Part shown: positions 12,447 to 26,545 of the stretch, piece by piece
Layout of the letters: each line of letters starts with the position of its first letter
How positions within the stretch are numbered: position 1 is the first letter of the stretch
NCBI RefSeq assembly: GCF_030704535.1
Contig: NC_081810.1
Location: 7,326,501 to 7,390,500, forward strand
Length of the DNA: 64,000 nt
Source of the DNA: Vitis vinifera
Taxonomy: Eukaryota; Streptophyta; Magnoliopsida; Vitales; Vitaceae
Direction: 5' to 3'
Translations under genes and position numbers: made by a program
Notes under the pieces: model-generated
Seen by the model: the letters and a program-made list of their open reading frames with translations, nothing else
The model's database searches: none
Told to the model about the DNA's origin: nothing

Positions 12447-13263
12447 AGCCTCTGCAGAACATGACCTCCCTTTTTATTAGTCTGAATAAAGTCTATGCTT
12501 TGGCTAGCAAAGAGATCTCTAAGCACTGCATTTTGTTTTGATCATTCAATCCGAAGCCCAACCTCTCTCAATGTGCAAGGGTTGCAAGTGGCTGCTGATT
12601 GTCCTTTCACATATGTAGTGCATGGCATTCTTGACTAACACTTAGAAACTGAGTTGGTTAAGATGAAATGTTAATGCTAACCATACATCTAATAAAGAAA
12701 GAGAAGTCTCAAATCTTTCATACCCAGTTCTAGAATATCATTGAATGTTTCTTCAGTGAATAGTTGATGATCGAGGGATTTGTAATGAGTCATTGGGACA
12801 TATCCCATGGTTGTCTCAATCATGAGTTGCACAGAATTTAACTTGGTGCTAGGCTTGAATCCATGGATCTGGTGTAAGGACTAAGGAGTTAAACACTTCA
12901 ATTATTGAGCCAAGAGACCACTCACATCAGTCATCACATCACCAACTAACTTGAATATGTAATAAATGAAACCCCTACTTTCTTCTCTAATCACATGGAA
13001 TCACCTTCTATCCCTTGTTGAAGTGCATGGAAACACCAGGATTCAAATTCCTTGACATTTATAAAGTTGGGCTCATCTTCTGTATTTTCTGTACTTTTTA
13101 TGTGTATAAATGCGATTTAAAGCTAGACACCTAGCTATTTCTTGATGGGAGTGAGGAAGAAGAACTTGTTTTGAATACAATGCAAATGCTACATTTGCTT
13201 CCATTTTCGGAGGTATAGGGTTATTTGATTAAAAGTGTCACCAAAAACCCCAAATTTGAAATT

Positions 13264-13881
13264 TAGGGCCTCTTTCATTGTTGTTTTCAAGAACTCTTTT
13301 ATATTTTTAAAAACAAAAAACACTAAAAACATGTTTAGGGAAAGGGGTGTGTTTTTATTTTTTATGTTTTCTTTTCAAAAACTAATTTTTTGAAAACAAT
13401 AAAAAGATGTTTTCATTGTTTTCTCACTATTCAAATAACATATTATTTTTCATGTTTTTTCTTCCTTCTTTTTTGTGTTTTCTAGCTATATTTTGTGTTT
13501 CTATAATGGTAAGTTTTACTCAACCATGACACCCCCACCTCCAAGTCCTTTCTTCTTCCTTAAATTATTGAAATTAATATACTTGTACATGATTACAAAA
13601 TCATCATTTGTTTAAAAAAAATTATAATTTATATAAAAATTTTAAAAGGGAATCATTTTTTTAATTAAAATGAATTATGCATATAAAAATTATTATATAT
13701 TTATAATATCAGGTTAATAATAGAAAACACTTTATTATTATTTTAATAAAAATTCAAACATGTTTATTGTTCTATTTGTTTTTAAAAACTTTTTTTATTA
13801 ATTCAATCAAATATGTTTTTTTTTTTAGAACAAAAACTGTTTTTTAGAACAGTTTTCAAAAATAGTAACTAAACATGCCCT
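13264..13881. mobile_element. MITE-like element, hAT/MULE-type ends
   Basis: The left end AGGGCCTCTTTCATTGTTG and the inverted right end AGGGCATGTTTAGTTACTA continue as imperfect inverted repeats rich in TTTTCAAGAAC and TTTTTGAAAACTG. The interior is AT-rich and non-coding. A relative lies at 48888-49267. No clear target duplication was seen. Confidence 0.55.
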
Positions 13882-14133
13882 TAACCTTTCATTATCGATA
13901 GAGGATATTTACATGTAAAATAAGTCACTTCTCAAGAAAAATGTGAGATTAATTTAGATTCATAAATTTAAGGATTATTTAATCATTTTTAACTAATTAA
14001 TTATATGTAAAAAGCCCTTATTTTCCATATAAAATATATATTTTTTTGTTAAAGAAAGAAGAAGAACATATAAACCTCTTTCCACTACAATTAGATAGAA
14101 TTTAGAAAATACTTGATTTTTATGTCTATGGTA

Positions 14134-14245
14134 TAGAGGTAGTATTTGTATTTTGACTCAATAGAAAAAATCAAAATATTTGATTTTTTCTATTTATTAT
14201 ATTTTGACTTTTTTTATTCAACCAAAATACAAACACCATTAACGC
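14134..14245. mobile_element. Short MITE-like palindrome
   Basis: GGTAGTATTTGTATTTTGAC is mirrored about 90 bases later by CAAAATACAAACACCATT, making a near-perfect hairpin with an AT-rich centre. Size and form suit a small non-autonomous DNA transposon. Confidence 0.45.
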
Positions 14246-15264
14246 ACATTCCTCAACCATGATAGTGAGACACGCAACAATTAAAAAACAACCTTTCAAA
14301 AATATAAAAGGAAAAATGAAAATTAAAGTAAGTAATTTAACTTGAAGTAATATTAGTATATGATGACAAATGATATTTTAATTCTTTTTTAAAAAAATTT
14401 CTTCCTTATCGTATTAAGACAATAAAATAAAAGGTTATCAAATCAGCACAAAATAAAGTTTGACCGACAACTCCGATCACATATTATCAATTTTATAGTA
14501 TTATTTTTTCATCTAATTAAAAAAAAAAGTTAATTAAATAATTTTATGAAGTATAATATTATATCGTCAACACAATTATTCTTTTCATCTTATTAAATTA
14601 AATTAAATTAATCAAATAATTTTATAATGGATAAAAGGAAAAAAAAACGGAAGTTAATAACATATGGAATTACTCGAGGACCGTTGTTCGATAGATCAAC
14701 GGTAACTCTAGTAATTCAAATTTTAACTAAAATAAAAGAAATTAATTCTCTTTATTCAACTGAAGAAATAGGAGTCGTACTGGGAATGGGAATGGGAATG
14801 GGAATCCCTGTTGACTAAGAAAAACAATCTGTATGCATGAATGGAGACTGAAATCTCCATTCCTGAGCTGGGTCTCTCACTCATCCCACTGAAACCAGAA
14901 AACCAAAATATAGGGTTTATTACAGTGGTATAATCGTAGCTTTTTTGGGTAAGAATCTGTACTTGGGTCCAGAGAAAAAGTGGAAAAAAGTAGAACCCCT
15001 TCTAGGCCTTTGATTTGTGTGGAGTCGCGTCAGCGGAAAAACGAGGTGGGTGGATTCTCTCGCGTTTCTCGCCACCACCGTGGAGTCCTAAATCTTAGAT
15101 TTATTCCCAACCATCAAAACCCGTTTTTCTTATTCTTTATCTGAAACCCTGAATAGGGGCATGATTGATTTGGTCGATTACCATTCTAGGGTTTGGGAAA
15201 CCCTGGAATTTTGATTCACCGGTTGTGGGTTTTGATCGCTTGTTTCACTGATTTTGATAAGAAG

Positions 15265-18200
15265 ATGAAACCCCAGAAGAGGAGGAAGAAGAAGGGGTCG
15301 CGACCGCGGAAGCCGGTGGGCAAGGAGGAGGGTTGCGAGCAAGAGGACGAGAACCGGAGGGATGCCGGTGCTTTGATGGAGGCTTTTGGCTCGGTTTCTG
15401 TCGTCGAGGCCGCTTCGGCGTATCGGGAAGCGGAGGAGGACCTGAATAAGGCGGCAGAGATTTTAGGGAGGTTGGTGTTGGAGTCTTCTGATGATCAGAC
15501 GGCCACTTCGTCGGAGGGGTTTGTGGAGGCGAATTGTGGTGAAGATCTGGTGAATGAGAAGGGTTTTAAAGGGGGTAAGAAGAAGAAGAGGGTGGTTGCA
15601 GCTACAGGGACTGTTTCAACAGTTTTGGGGAAGGACTATGCTGTGTCGAAGCCGCCGAGGAGGGATTTGATGAAAGCAAAGCCTGTGAATAAAGAGGAGG
15701 CAGAGCAGTTTTTGTGCTCAATGTTTGGAGATGAGTGCGAGCTGAGCATGGCTGTGGTTAGAGATGTTCTTTGTGAGTTTTCCTCTTTGTTTTTATACTA
15801 CATTTGTAAGGGCTAGTATACTAAATTTGAAAACTTTTGCTGCCACATTATGCTGTAAAAACTAAACTTGGGTAGAGGATCAGGGTTTGTATTTATGTGT
15901 TTTATTTGTTAGAACGAGAGCTCGATCTTTGTTAGTAAATTGGGCATTTTTTGGATAAACTTTGTTGAACTTTTAGTAGTAAGTGATGTTGTATTTTTGG
16001 ATGATATATTCCAAAGGAAACTCTGACTTCTACAGGGAAGACAAAGGTATATTTAAATTGAGGGGAAAAAGATAAAGGCAAATTCCCCTGTACATGAAGA
16101 GTATGGCAGTTATAGAGCAATATGAAAGAACACTATAGGAGTACAGTGGAGGATATTAGGAAAGGTCATGCTGATTAAACATATCCGTGTTTACATGGAT
16201 CTGATACATAACATGATAGCCTAGGATAAAGAAGAAGAAAACCTAGACGCTTAAGACGCTTTGACACTTGAGCTCTACCCCCATGTGGTATGCCTTTAGA
16301 CAATGACACTTGTTGTGGATACTTGAATCCATGCAACACCAAAGATGCTTCATTGTTTAGATAGTAGTTGAAATAGTTACATCACTTTTGTTGACCAGAT
16401 ACAGAACTTTCCTTTGTGATTTTTTCCCTTTACAATTTAAAGTATCAATTAAAATTCTTTAAAGCTCCACGATGTTTGGTGTCTTAATTAAGATCTTGTT
16501 AGTGGAGCCATGCTAGGTTCACAGTCAGTTGTTCTTGTTGTCACTGGACAAGGTATGGTTTCTTCTGCTGACCATAAAGTCATCCATGTGGAGGAATTTG
16601 ATGGTCCATCTATGAGATCATATGGAGGAATTTTTTTTTCTTGGAAAATGTGTTAAGGAAGTGATTGCTGCTAAGTGCTGCCAAAGATGAGGCATACAGT
16701 AATATGTAGGGAGAAATACAAGACCCTGGAGTCATTGCAGTAGGGCAGAAAATAATAACTGCTGATTGATGTGAGTTGGACATGTCCAAAGAAGGCCAAC
16801 AGTGGGTTGAGGCGATTTAATGCGATTTGACAGTTCCAAGGAGATAGTAGAGGTCAAAAGACACGGATTTCAGCAAATTGGAAGAGGAATTTTTTTTTCT
16901 TTGTTTTTTGTCACCAATGCAAAGAGTTTGATACAATCTTTATTTATTTGTAGAATTTAGTATTTTTGATGCTATGTTTTGATACGCATGGTCTACAGCT
17001 TATTTATTTTTATTTAGGCCATTTCATGGTGATTTGGTGGGTTAAAGATGACGGTTATATATTAAAACTTAAAAGTAAACCATCTTTCTTAATTGATATC
17101 ACAATCCTGTTCACAAGTTTTATTTATTCTTATAAACTTAGACCATAATAGGTCTCTTTTTCTTGAACCCTTGTATGTCTTTGTTATGGGTTAATCTATC
17201 TGGATTTTTCTTTTCTTTTTTTTTTTGGATCAGTAAGTGAGATGGGTTAATATGGATTTATTCTTTGAACTTGTCAAAAAATAGATTTATTCTTTGATAA
17301 TTTGCATATGTTTATTACCAAGCTCCCAATAGGCTTCTTACTCATTGCCTGCCTGATACCTGGTGTATGTTAGTGACTCAAAGTTATATTTTGTACATGA
17401 GATGAACTTCAGTGGTGTATTTCATGAGCTGAAAATTTTGTCTTTGCAGGTCAATGTGGATACAATTTTGACAAGGTACAATAGATATCCATTTGGGGTC
17501 TTTTTCATTTTTTAAATTGATATTAAATACACTGCTTTTCTATTTTATTGCCAATTGTAAATGTTAGTTAACCTACCGGCTTCATTTTTCTTAATTGAAT
17601 TTTGTAATCATATATTACCATCTGCTCAAGTAGATCACATTTTATTTAATAATAGTTTGATTAGAGAAAGAAACATCACATCCTTTAGATCCTACTGATT
17701 TTAACAGTGGTGTCCTTCTACTCCATGCTGATTATAGATTCCAGTGTCATGGATATCCCCTTTGCTACTGGTGTGCAGTTTGGTTAAGATCTCATCATGG
17801 GATCAAGCAAGTGCATCTCTTGTATCCAATGATTTTTAAGTATTATTTATTCCATTCTTTTTATGCAAACAGTGTAGGGATAACCTCTTGTACACAGTGA
17901 GATGGTGTGGGGATAATCTGATAGTGTAGGGATAATCTCTCTTACAGAAGTGGTAATATAGGATTTGGTGATATGCGGTGATGAAGCATATCAAGGTGGT
18001 GCTACCAATTATTTCCTTCCACTTTGTGAAGCATTCTTGTTAATTTCCATGTTTAGAAGGGAGTCCTAGTTACTTTTATCTGAGTCATGTTCCCCTTGTC
18101 TGCTATGTCTTTTCTCACTTCCTCGTCCCACATTCTCTCTAAATTTTTTCTTGTTCTTTGAATTGGTGCCTTCAACTTGAATTAAGTCGCTCTTGGTACT

Positions 18201-21200
18201 GGCGTGCCATTGATCTTTGTTGTGGAAAACTCATCTAAGACAACTCTCCCTCATCTGAAAAATGTGTTCTTATCTTGTTCTTTCTTTTGTTGTATTATGG
18301 TTTATAGAGCTGTTTACTGACTAATATTTTGAAGTTGTAGATAGACGATCTGTTGATACATCTATAATCTATTTTAAGAATATATTGTTGTCTTATTGTA
18401 TAGGTTTTTTTTTTTTTTAATTTTTTTTTAAAATTTTTTCAGGCCTTGGATGCTTTGCTTGTTTTATCTGATTCCTTGCATGAGCCGTCCATGAACAGTA
18501 GATGTAGCTATAGTGCAAAAAGTAAAAGGGATACAAGATTCTTATGCAGTGATAATGTAAGTGATACTACCCTTTTATTTCATTTGTTTTGAAACTTACT
18601 GGTGATTTGTGGTTAATTTAATAGGGTATTGTGTTAAGAACTAAGCATTTTCTAAGGGGGTAATTGAGTGTGCCATGGAATTGAATCAGTTCATTGTTAT
18701 CACATGACATTTGAGTCAACACACAAAAAAATGCTGGCACAAATTAATCAAATGGTACAGACAGTCATTCTTTAAAAACATGGATGCCATTTTTTAAACA
18801 AATGCCTTGGAAAAGTAATGGACTTTAATGCTATAGAAAACCTGAGGTCTTTATTTCAAATCCCATGCAATATGTGACTGATTCATTAGTTTCTATGGAA
18901 CTTTCAAACTCCCCAAAGTGATTTACCTACTATGATTTGCATCCACTCCTTTACAGTGAGCTCGGTTGCTAATTCCCTTTCCTGGGATCTATTCCATAAT
19001 AATTATGAGTGCGTTCTCATATACTTAGGTTTACATGAAACCATCAATGTGAGGTCTTTGATTCTTCTCCAGGGATATCAATTTGCCAAGGAATAGCAGC
19101 ATAGAAGATGATATTAGTGACATTTTTATCTGTAAAAATGATAGAAAATAAGTACTTAGAGATTGTTCCTGACTGTCAAGAAAGTTAGGACTTTGTTTTC
19201 TCTTTGACCTTCTTCTAATCTTCTGTGCTGACAATATTGTCAAATGATACATGAATTACTTAACAAAGGAGTTTGCAGGCCTGTCTTAAGCCCTCCCTTA
19301 ACTGTTTGCTGGGTGCACTCTGTAATATGCTGTTGATGCATTTGTCAAATTTTCTGGCTTGTTACTTGTTCATTTCCACTTCCTCACATGAATGATACTA
19401 TTTTGGCTTAGGCATGGTTGCCTAACTAGAACTTTGTACGATGTTGCACCATTGAGTTGATTCTGTTAATAAGCATTTCATGCAGGTTTAAAAGTCTCAT
19501 TCTGATGCTAATGGAAAATGTTGGCCACTCTGTTATAGTGTACTCTGTTTGGTTGACAACTAATTTTACAAGCATTGCAAAAGACTGAAAGTATTAAGTT
19601 ACTGATAATGTGACCTTGTATTTATAGTGATTTAATTTTTTTTAAACAGTTAACTGATGGGGCTTCTGATTCAACCTCTCATTCTTCCGAATCCGAACTT
19701 CAGGATAATGCACGACCTCTGGACCATTATTTCAGGTAACTCTCTAATTATTTCTGTTGCCACTGCAACTGTTTTGCTTTACCTATTCTTTTCTAGTATG
19801 ATTGGTTGGTAGAACACACTGGAGACCATTTGTTCAGTAGTGAGTGTGCTATTTTGGAACTCTGGGTGATCTGCTGAGACTGAAAGTTTAGGAAAAAGTT
19901 GAGGATTTAATATGGTTTCAGAATACCTTCTTTAGAAAAAGCGGACACTCAAAACTTAAAGAAGATTTCAAAAACCTTAAAAATATACTTAAAAAAAGGT
20001 CCATTTCAATAAACTTGATAAACTCTGTTGGTTTGTTGGTTCAACCTCTTTCATTGAGTTTTTTGTTTCATCCATGTGAATGTGCTTTGGGTTTTCCCCC
20101 CTTTAGATCCTGTAGTTATTTTGGTTCAGAATGTTTTGGATTTTTGATTGTATGGTGTTAAGCAATAGATGTTTCATAGTTATTCTAATAGATAAATAAA
20201 CTAGCAAGATTGAAATGCAGATAATTTAGAACTCAACTCCCACCTACCAAAAAAGTAAAAAATAAAATAAAATAAATAAATAAATAAAAGGTTTAAAACT
20301 TCCTTTTCCCCCCTTCATTTGGTCCCTGGTGGGACTTGAAGCTAAAACCTTGCAAATCCCCACCCAACTCCTTGCAAGTTGAATCAAACCTGAAAAGCTA
20401 GTCTTCTCCCATTGTGTGATAGAGTGCCCCCTCACCAGCCCACCCACACAAACATTTGTCAAGTATAAGAGAGGTATGTTTAAAATATAAGGGGTGCTTC
20501 AAGATGAGATGCATCCTCATGGGAGTTTCACTCTGTTTAAACTTTAATTAAGACTATCGATGTTTTCTAGCATGTCTCTTGAGCCTCATCTCCAGGCTAG
20601 CCTCACTCCATAAGCTTCAGAAGCCTGCAAAATTCTGTATATGCTTGTCGGTATTTACATTTTCTTTAAGGTGATTTTCTTTGTTGTATGTTTACTTTGT
20701 ATGTTATAGACTGTTTCACTTGTTCCTGAATACTTTTCATGGACAAATTGGACTACTATTCCATGTGGAAATGTATTGTAGAAAGTTTTTAGAAATCCTT
20801 ATCGACCAACTTCTAGTTTAAATTTCTTCTCATGTGTAAAGTATTTTACTTATCAGTCCCTGTTCCTAAAAGTTTAAATGTGTTCTTTATTTTTGGTTTT
20901 TGTATCCTTGTAGGAATTATGCTGAGGTTCTTGCAAGTTCTGAAACATGTTCTCCATCTAGCCCAAGAATTTCCCAGTTGGATCCTGCTCAACAGGTGCT
21001 GGAATATTTGTTCAACATTCCCAAGAGCTCTGAACAGGAGCCTAGCACCATGAATTGGAGGAATGTGGCGAAGAAAATGGAATCACTGGGACAAGGATTT
21101 GATTTTCATCGTTCTGGTGTTGTGGAACCTCAGCCAAACAGCTATGGTACCTAACATTTACCCCGTTTCATTTAATTAGCATTTATTATGTTTCCGCTAT

Positions 21201-24200
21201 TTACATCTCCAATACATAAATTCAGTGCTTGACCCAAGTTCACAGAGGTATGGATAAGGTGATATGGTGTTCAGACACAGTTATTGTACTGGGCATACCT
21301 ATGCTCCATATGTCATCCTCTGGAGTTAGTTCATTCTTGGTGATGGAGAGGAAGGAGAAGAAAAACATATAAAAAAGAAAAGAAAATGCCTACCAATGTA
21401 CACTTTCAAAGATGTTATGGGGTGGCCAGGGAGTGGAACAAGTTGCTGAAGGGTCTGGATGATCTCTTCTGTTGAAGCTATGTGCTTCATAGAAATGCCC
21501 GGGGGAAATTCAATCTGGTACGGTCTGTAGGGAGGGTTGATATGAGCGAAATCCATATGTTAGAAAGTTTATTAGTTAAGATAGTTGCAAGTAGCCCCTT
21601 TAATAATATTTTTAAATGGACCAATATATTTGCCATATTTTCGAAAATCCGAGTATTAATATTATTTGTGATTTAACCCAGATGCATAGATATTCTACAA
21701 ATTGGTATGTTTTAGAAACATGTTTTCAAATAAGTATATATTCAATACTTCAACACATTAGCCATATCTCGTATTCTAGCATTTTGCAGTCCAACAAATC
21801 CGACACCTGGACACACATCTGCACTCAATACTCATATCTGACTCCATGACAAAATTTCCCATTTCAAGGAAATATATATCAGTTCTTTAGTTTTTGAAAC
21901 TAAATCCCTTCTTTCTTGGCTGAGCGTCTCTCTGTGAACTGTCCCGAATATTAGATCATAAATTCCTTGATAAGAATATTGTATGTTTGTTCATTATTGG
22001 ATCATATCTAGCTCCCCACTCTTCAGTTAACTTATCTTGGAATTGTAGCTAAAGGAGATGAATATCAGGTGTATAGAAAAGCTGCAAACCAGCAATGGGA
22101 TTCAGTTAAATCCTGCTATCAAAAAGTAAGATGGTTTTATTGTGTTTTCCCTGAGTTTGATTGTTTAATCATTAATGAGACTACATTCAAAATTTTAATT
22201 TTGCGACAAATACCTTGTTTGATTTACGTCTTCTGTAGGCTGCAACAGCATATTCAAAAGGAGAACTGACGTATGCAGCTTACCTTTCTGACCAGGTATG
22301 CTCCTACTACAGGAAGGACATTCAAATAGAGAGGCATGCATGCATGTTTGAATTTCACCTTTTAGGCTTGGTTTAATTTTATCTTTCATTCCCTAGCATG
22401 ACCTGTATACATGTGCCACCTTATAGGTGTGCAGTTGACTTGATATAGGTGCTGGATAATTTATCCTACAGTCCACCCTCCCTTCCCCCCCACAAATAAA
22501 TAAATAAATAAAGTGTAAAAGGAATGCACTACTTTTCTGGTAGACATTCATTTCTGTTCTCCTTTTAATGTCCCTATTTTGTCATACAGATTCTTATGTT
22601 GGCATGGATGAGCCATTGACCTGATATGGGTGCTACTAGATAATTGATCCTACACTGTTCACCAAAAGAAAAGAAAGAAAAGAAAAAGAGAAAGGAAAAA
22701 GAAAAAAATGTATCTGGTTGAGAAGAATTCACATCTTCTTTGATCCACCGTCATTTTCTTTCCCCGTTTAATGTCCTTATCTTGTCATATAGGTTAGTAT
22801 GTTAGTGATGGATGTGCTAACTTGAACTCCCAAATCACTCACTTGCACTTTTTTCTAATCTACAGTCATCTTCTTTCGCTTTTTAATGTCCTTATCTCGT
22901 CAGATAGGTTAGTAAATTAGTGATGGATGTGCTTACCCAAACTCCCAAATCACTCACTATGGTGTTCTTGTAAGCACCCTGCATACCTGCTGAGCCTCCT
23001 TTTTGGTTTGGTATAGATCTGAGATTGGTACCGACCGATAACTAAGTAAATAAACGGTGGAGAAAATCAAAAGCCATGAAAATGAAGAACTTTGGAAGGA
23101 AAGTTCGGAGACTCAGCCTCAGTTTGCATCTTCATCCTTCAGACCAAAGCTTTTGCATCATCGTATGATTGATTTATCTCCAGTTTAATGCCTTCAAACC
23201 TCTGAGATTATGTGAGAAGGTGTCGGTTGAGAGGTGAAATGGGTATTGTGCAGAGAAGATGAAATGGGTATTTAGCAGAGAAATAAATGGGTATCATGGA
23301 GAGAAAGGTTTTTGACTGGGTATATGAGTTTTAAAAAATGGTGATAGGTATTTAGGTTATTTCAAAACATCTGTATTTAAATAGATAGTTGGGATTCTAT
23401 GAAATGATAATAAATATTTAGGTTTATATGAAATAAATAGGATATAAATATTAATATAAAAATTAAAAAGTAATGGATTGAAGAAGTACTAAAAAATTTA
23501 TTTATTCAAATGAAAATAAAATTAATAATTTTTTTTATAAAATGGTTTTATTTAGAATATATTTGATAGAAAAAATGATATTTATATACTTAAAGCTGAT
23601 TCATGGATATTTTCTAATGGTTGAAAATATTTTTTAAAATCTTCAACATATTTAATTTAAACATATTTATTATAAAAATAAACTCTTTTTTTACTAGTTT
23701 TATATGATATTTAGTATGAGGTGATTAAATAATAAAAAATTAAACCTATTCCAACATGCTTCCATCACTATATGGATAATTCTCTCTCTATATATCATTA
23801 ATTTTTTTAGTCTATGTGATTGTATTTATTTTTGTGATAATTTTAACAATTCTCTTAAAAAAATTGGAGTTCTTAAATTAACATATTTTGCGAATCATTC
23901 GATACCAATCCAAAATACTAAGACCGATGGGCCTCAGGACTGATACCATGACTTTGAATCATGCTTATTGTCATCTACCTTCTTATGCTACTGTCAGTTG
24001 AATAATATTCTAATAGATACTGACTCCTGAATATGATCCTTGATGATGTTTGTGATCATTGGACTTGGATTTGTGGTTTTCAAAACCTGATTTTCATGTT
24101 GCATTTGGATAGGGAAAAGTGCAAACTAAAGTGGCTCGAGAGGCAGATGAGAAGGCAAGCCAGAACATATTCGAAGCCAGGTTAGCACATTTGAAAACAA

Positions 24201-26025
24201 AGCAAATCAGAATCTTCTTTTCTCTTTCTCACCTCTACTTTTTAATATTACTAGTTGAACTAAGCTTTCACCAGTAATTTGCAGAAACAAGAGCATAAAA
24301 AATGTGATAACCATTGATTTACATGGACAACATGTCAAACAAGCGATAAGGCTATTGAAAATTCATCTCCTATTTGGAGTATATGTGCCCTGTAAGCATA
24401 TGTTGCAACCCCTAATATCTATACATGCTCTTGTTTTTTCTTCTTGCTTTCTTCTCACTTCCATGCCAAATGAGTTTTACTTGCTGTTGGTTATTAAATC
24501 TGTGCTGTTTTATTTTGTTTGTTTTCCGCATAGCTGTTAAATCTCTTAGGGTTATCACTGGATGTGGGTCTCATGGTGTGGGGAAGTCAAAGCTGAAACA
24601 ATCGGTATGAATTTCTGCCATCCCTCTCCTATGGATTTCAGTTTATTATTGTGAAAAAATAGTATGATAGGTTTCACGTGTCAGCTTTTGCATAGAGGTT
24701 TGATATCAAAGTCGTAAAAGAAAAATGTAGATTGCAAATTCAGGAGCCATGGAGGCATCTTCTCATGTGTGGTTTTTAGCAGTGTTTAAAAAGGCTTTCA
24801 AGGCTTATACCTCCCAGCTTGACTCTGGGCGAGGTGTTATGAATTAGCCTTGAGGCTTAAGCCTTAGTATAAGGTACTTGAAGCTTAAGCCTCAATGCTA
24901 TTAAGGCTTAAGCCTTAGATATTTATGGCTTTTTTCCGAGTATTGAGCCTTTTTGGATCTCAATGTTCAATGGTTTTAATGTTTTTGGACCTTTCAGTAT
25001 TCTATTTTGGGTCTTGGGTGAAGCTCTTAGTTTAATTTTTGAAAAATAGGGCTTTGCTGGATTCCATTCTCCCTTTCAAAGGAAGGGGGAAAAGAAAGAA
25101 ATTTAGGAGAAAAGAAAGGCTCTTGCTGCTGGAGTTTCTGTGCCACCTCCATCTTCTGCCATTGCTTTACTTAAAGCCTGAAAACTGTTCCACTGTAATT
25201 GGTGGATGAAGAAGAAGAAAGGGTAGACATTTACATTGATGGAGAGGATGAAAAGGCAGTTAAATATGATGATAATTCCTTAGAAGATCCTACTATGCCT
25301 TGTTTCATTTGGGTGAAACACTTTTAAGACTGCCTTAAGCCTTTCAGAACACTGTTTTTTTTTTTTGATAACCGTGGGTGTCTAGGCCAGCTTACGTGCA
25401 CCTCGACTAATCTCGTAGGGCCTTGAAGTTAACGACTGGGTAAATCCTCCAGTGGCCCTGAGGGGGGGACTCAAACTTCAGAACACTGTTTTTTAGTTAT
25501 GCAATACCCACAGAAAAAGTGCTGCTTTGTTATTTACAGTAGAACCAGGGTCTCTGTTTTATAAATGTTCAATTTACATCTAAAATTTGACAAAGAATTA
25601 TACTGTGGTCACCCATGCCATCTTCCTGTCAATATGGGCATAGTAGGGAAGTCCACCTATTCATCACCAGCCTTTCTTTTCTAACATCCTTTGGCTGAGA
25701 GATTGAGAAACCTGAATGTACAGGTTTCATTTTAGCAAAAGCCTCCTGGTGAAACTGTATATGCCTCCACAGTGGAGTAACAACATTATTTTCTATCAAT
25801 GCTCTTAAAAATTAGCCCTCCAGATTGCTTGATTTGTGTGGGGACGTGGACTAGCCTGCTTGTTGATCTATGATGCTGTAACTTGCCACTCGCTTAATGC
25901 AGGTCATTAACCTAATGGAAAAGGAAGGCATTGAATGGAGTGAAGAGAATCGAGGAACGGTGATAATTAAGCTGGATGGACAGAGAGATTTCAGATTTCT
26001 GGAATCTGATGGTGAAACCGAGTAA
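15265..26025 (+). CDS. SMR-domain protein with CUE-like and DUF1771 domains
   Basis: Eleven exons: 15265-15772, 17450-17475, 18443-18556, 19650-19735, 20914-21146, 22049-22125, 22239-22295, 24113-24180, 24285-24391, 24534-24604 and 25903-26025. All have GT-AG borders and agreeing phases, and give 489 aa. The basic N-terminus (KKRRKK-like) precedes a CUE-like segment at about 40-75 and a second CUE-like helix bundle at about 143-190. DUF1771 spans about 327-391 (YRKAANQQWDSVKSCYQKA). The SMR domain spans about 395-480, with the LHGQHV motif and ITGCGSHGVGKSKLK. SMR domains are RNA/DNA-binding or nicking modules, and CUE domains bind ubiquitin. The likely orthologue is At5g58720, beside the inositol kinase in Arabidopsis as here. 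The first in-frame ATG was taken as start. Cellular role is not established from sequence; SDE5-like proteins share DUF1771. Confidence 0.9.
22743..22958. repeat. Two-copy tandem duplication inside SMR intron 7
   Basis: Blocks 22743-22843 and 22858-22958 are about 90 percent alike, each ending CCCAAATCACTCACT. A more diverged partial copy begins near 22560. All are intronic. Confidence 0.75.
23235..23306. repeat. Three short tandem units in SMR intron 7
   Basis: GAAATGGGTATT-type units followed by GCAGAGAA-like text repeat three times with a period near 29 bases, degrading rightwards. Confidence 0.6.
24845..24920. repeat. Cluster of GGCTTAAGCC-type palindromes
   Basis: GAGGCTTAAGCCT, GAAGCTTAAGCCTC and AAGGCTTAAGCCTTA occur within about 75 bases in SMR intron 10. 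They are short perfect or near-perfect palindromes, probably part of an old interspersed repeat. Confidence 0.5.
25361..25476 (-). mobile_element. 5'-truncated tRNA-derived SINE with target-site duplication
   Basis: Minus-strand orientation: it starts near a B-box-like GTTTGAGTCCC, continues through GGCCACTGGAGG, CGTTAACTTCAAGG and GAGATTAGTCGAGGTGCACG, and ends in an A-run (the T-run at 25355-25366 on the plus strand). The insert is flanked by an exact 18-base duplication, TTCAGAACACTGTTTTTT, at 25343-25360 and 25477-25494. The A-box end is missing. It sits in the last intron of the SMR gene in antisense. Confidence 0.75.
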
Positions 26026-26429
26026 CTCGACTTATTTGAAACTAAAGATGATTTCTCCCTCAGCATCAAAGTTTGTGGTTTTAACCCCAGGGAGTCATTG
26101 AGAACTGCTGCAACCCGGTTCTACAAGACCCCTGAGATATTTTTCTTGTGTCAAAAATTGATAGTTAACCCTAGGGAGGAGTTACAGGTCATGTAGAGTA
26201 TAATTGAAGGCCAGGTTGCAGATGTATCATATCTTGTTACAGGATCTTTTTCTTCTGTGTTCATGGGCCAAAGATTGAGCCAGACAATGGGCCATCTTTG
26301 GGCTCAATCCCCCCTTGTACAATTTATGAAGAAAATGTATTTTCTTAGACAGGGGCGTGGATACATTAACCTTATGTACAATGGTTGACTCATCAATGAT
26401 TTCCCAGCAGGATTTAGAGTCCATTTAGC

Positions 26430-26545
26430 GGTGTTTTTAGAAAGCATTTTTAGTATGAAAACTGTTTTTGACAAAAAAAAAGATCAGGCATTCGGTAAAA
26501 TTTAAAAAGTATTTTTAAAAAGTAAAAAAATCAATTGTAATGCTT
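26430..26545. repeat. Degenerate AT-rich repeat, relative of the 1.9-2.5 kb family
   Basis: It contains AGCATTTTTAGTATGAAAAC, CGGTAAAATTTAAAAAGTAT and AAAAAAATCAATTGTAATG in the same order as the copies at 1885-2460. It lies just beyond the SMR gene 3' end. Confidence 0.45.
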
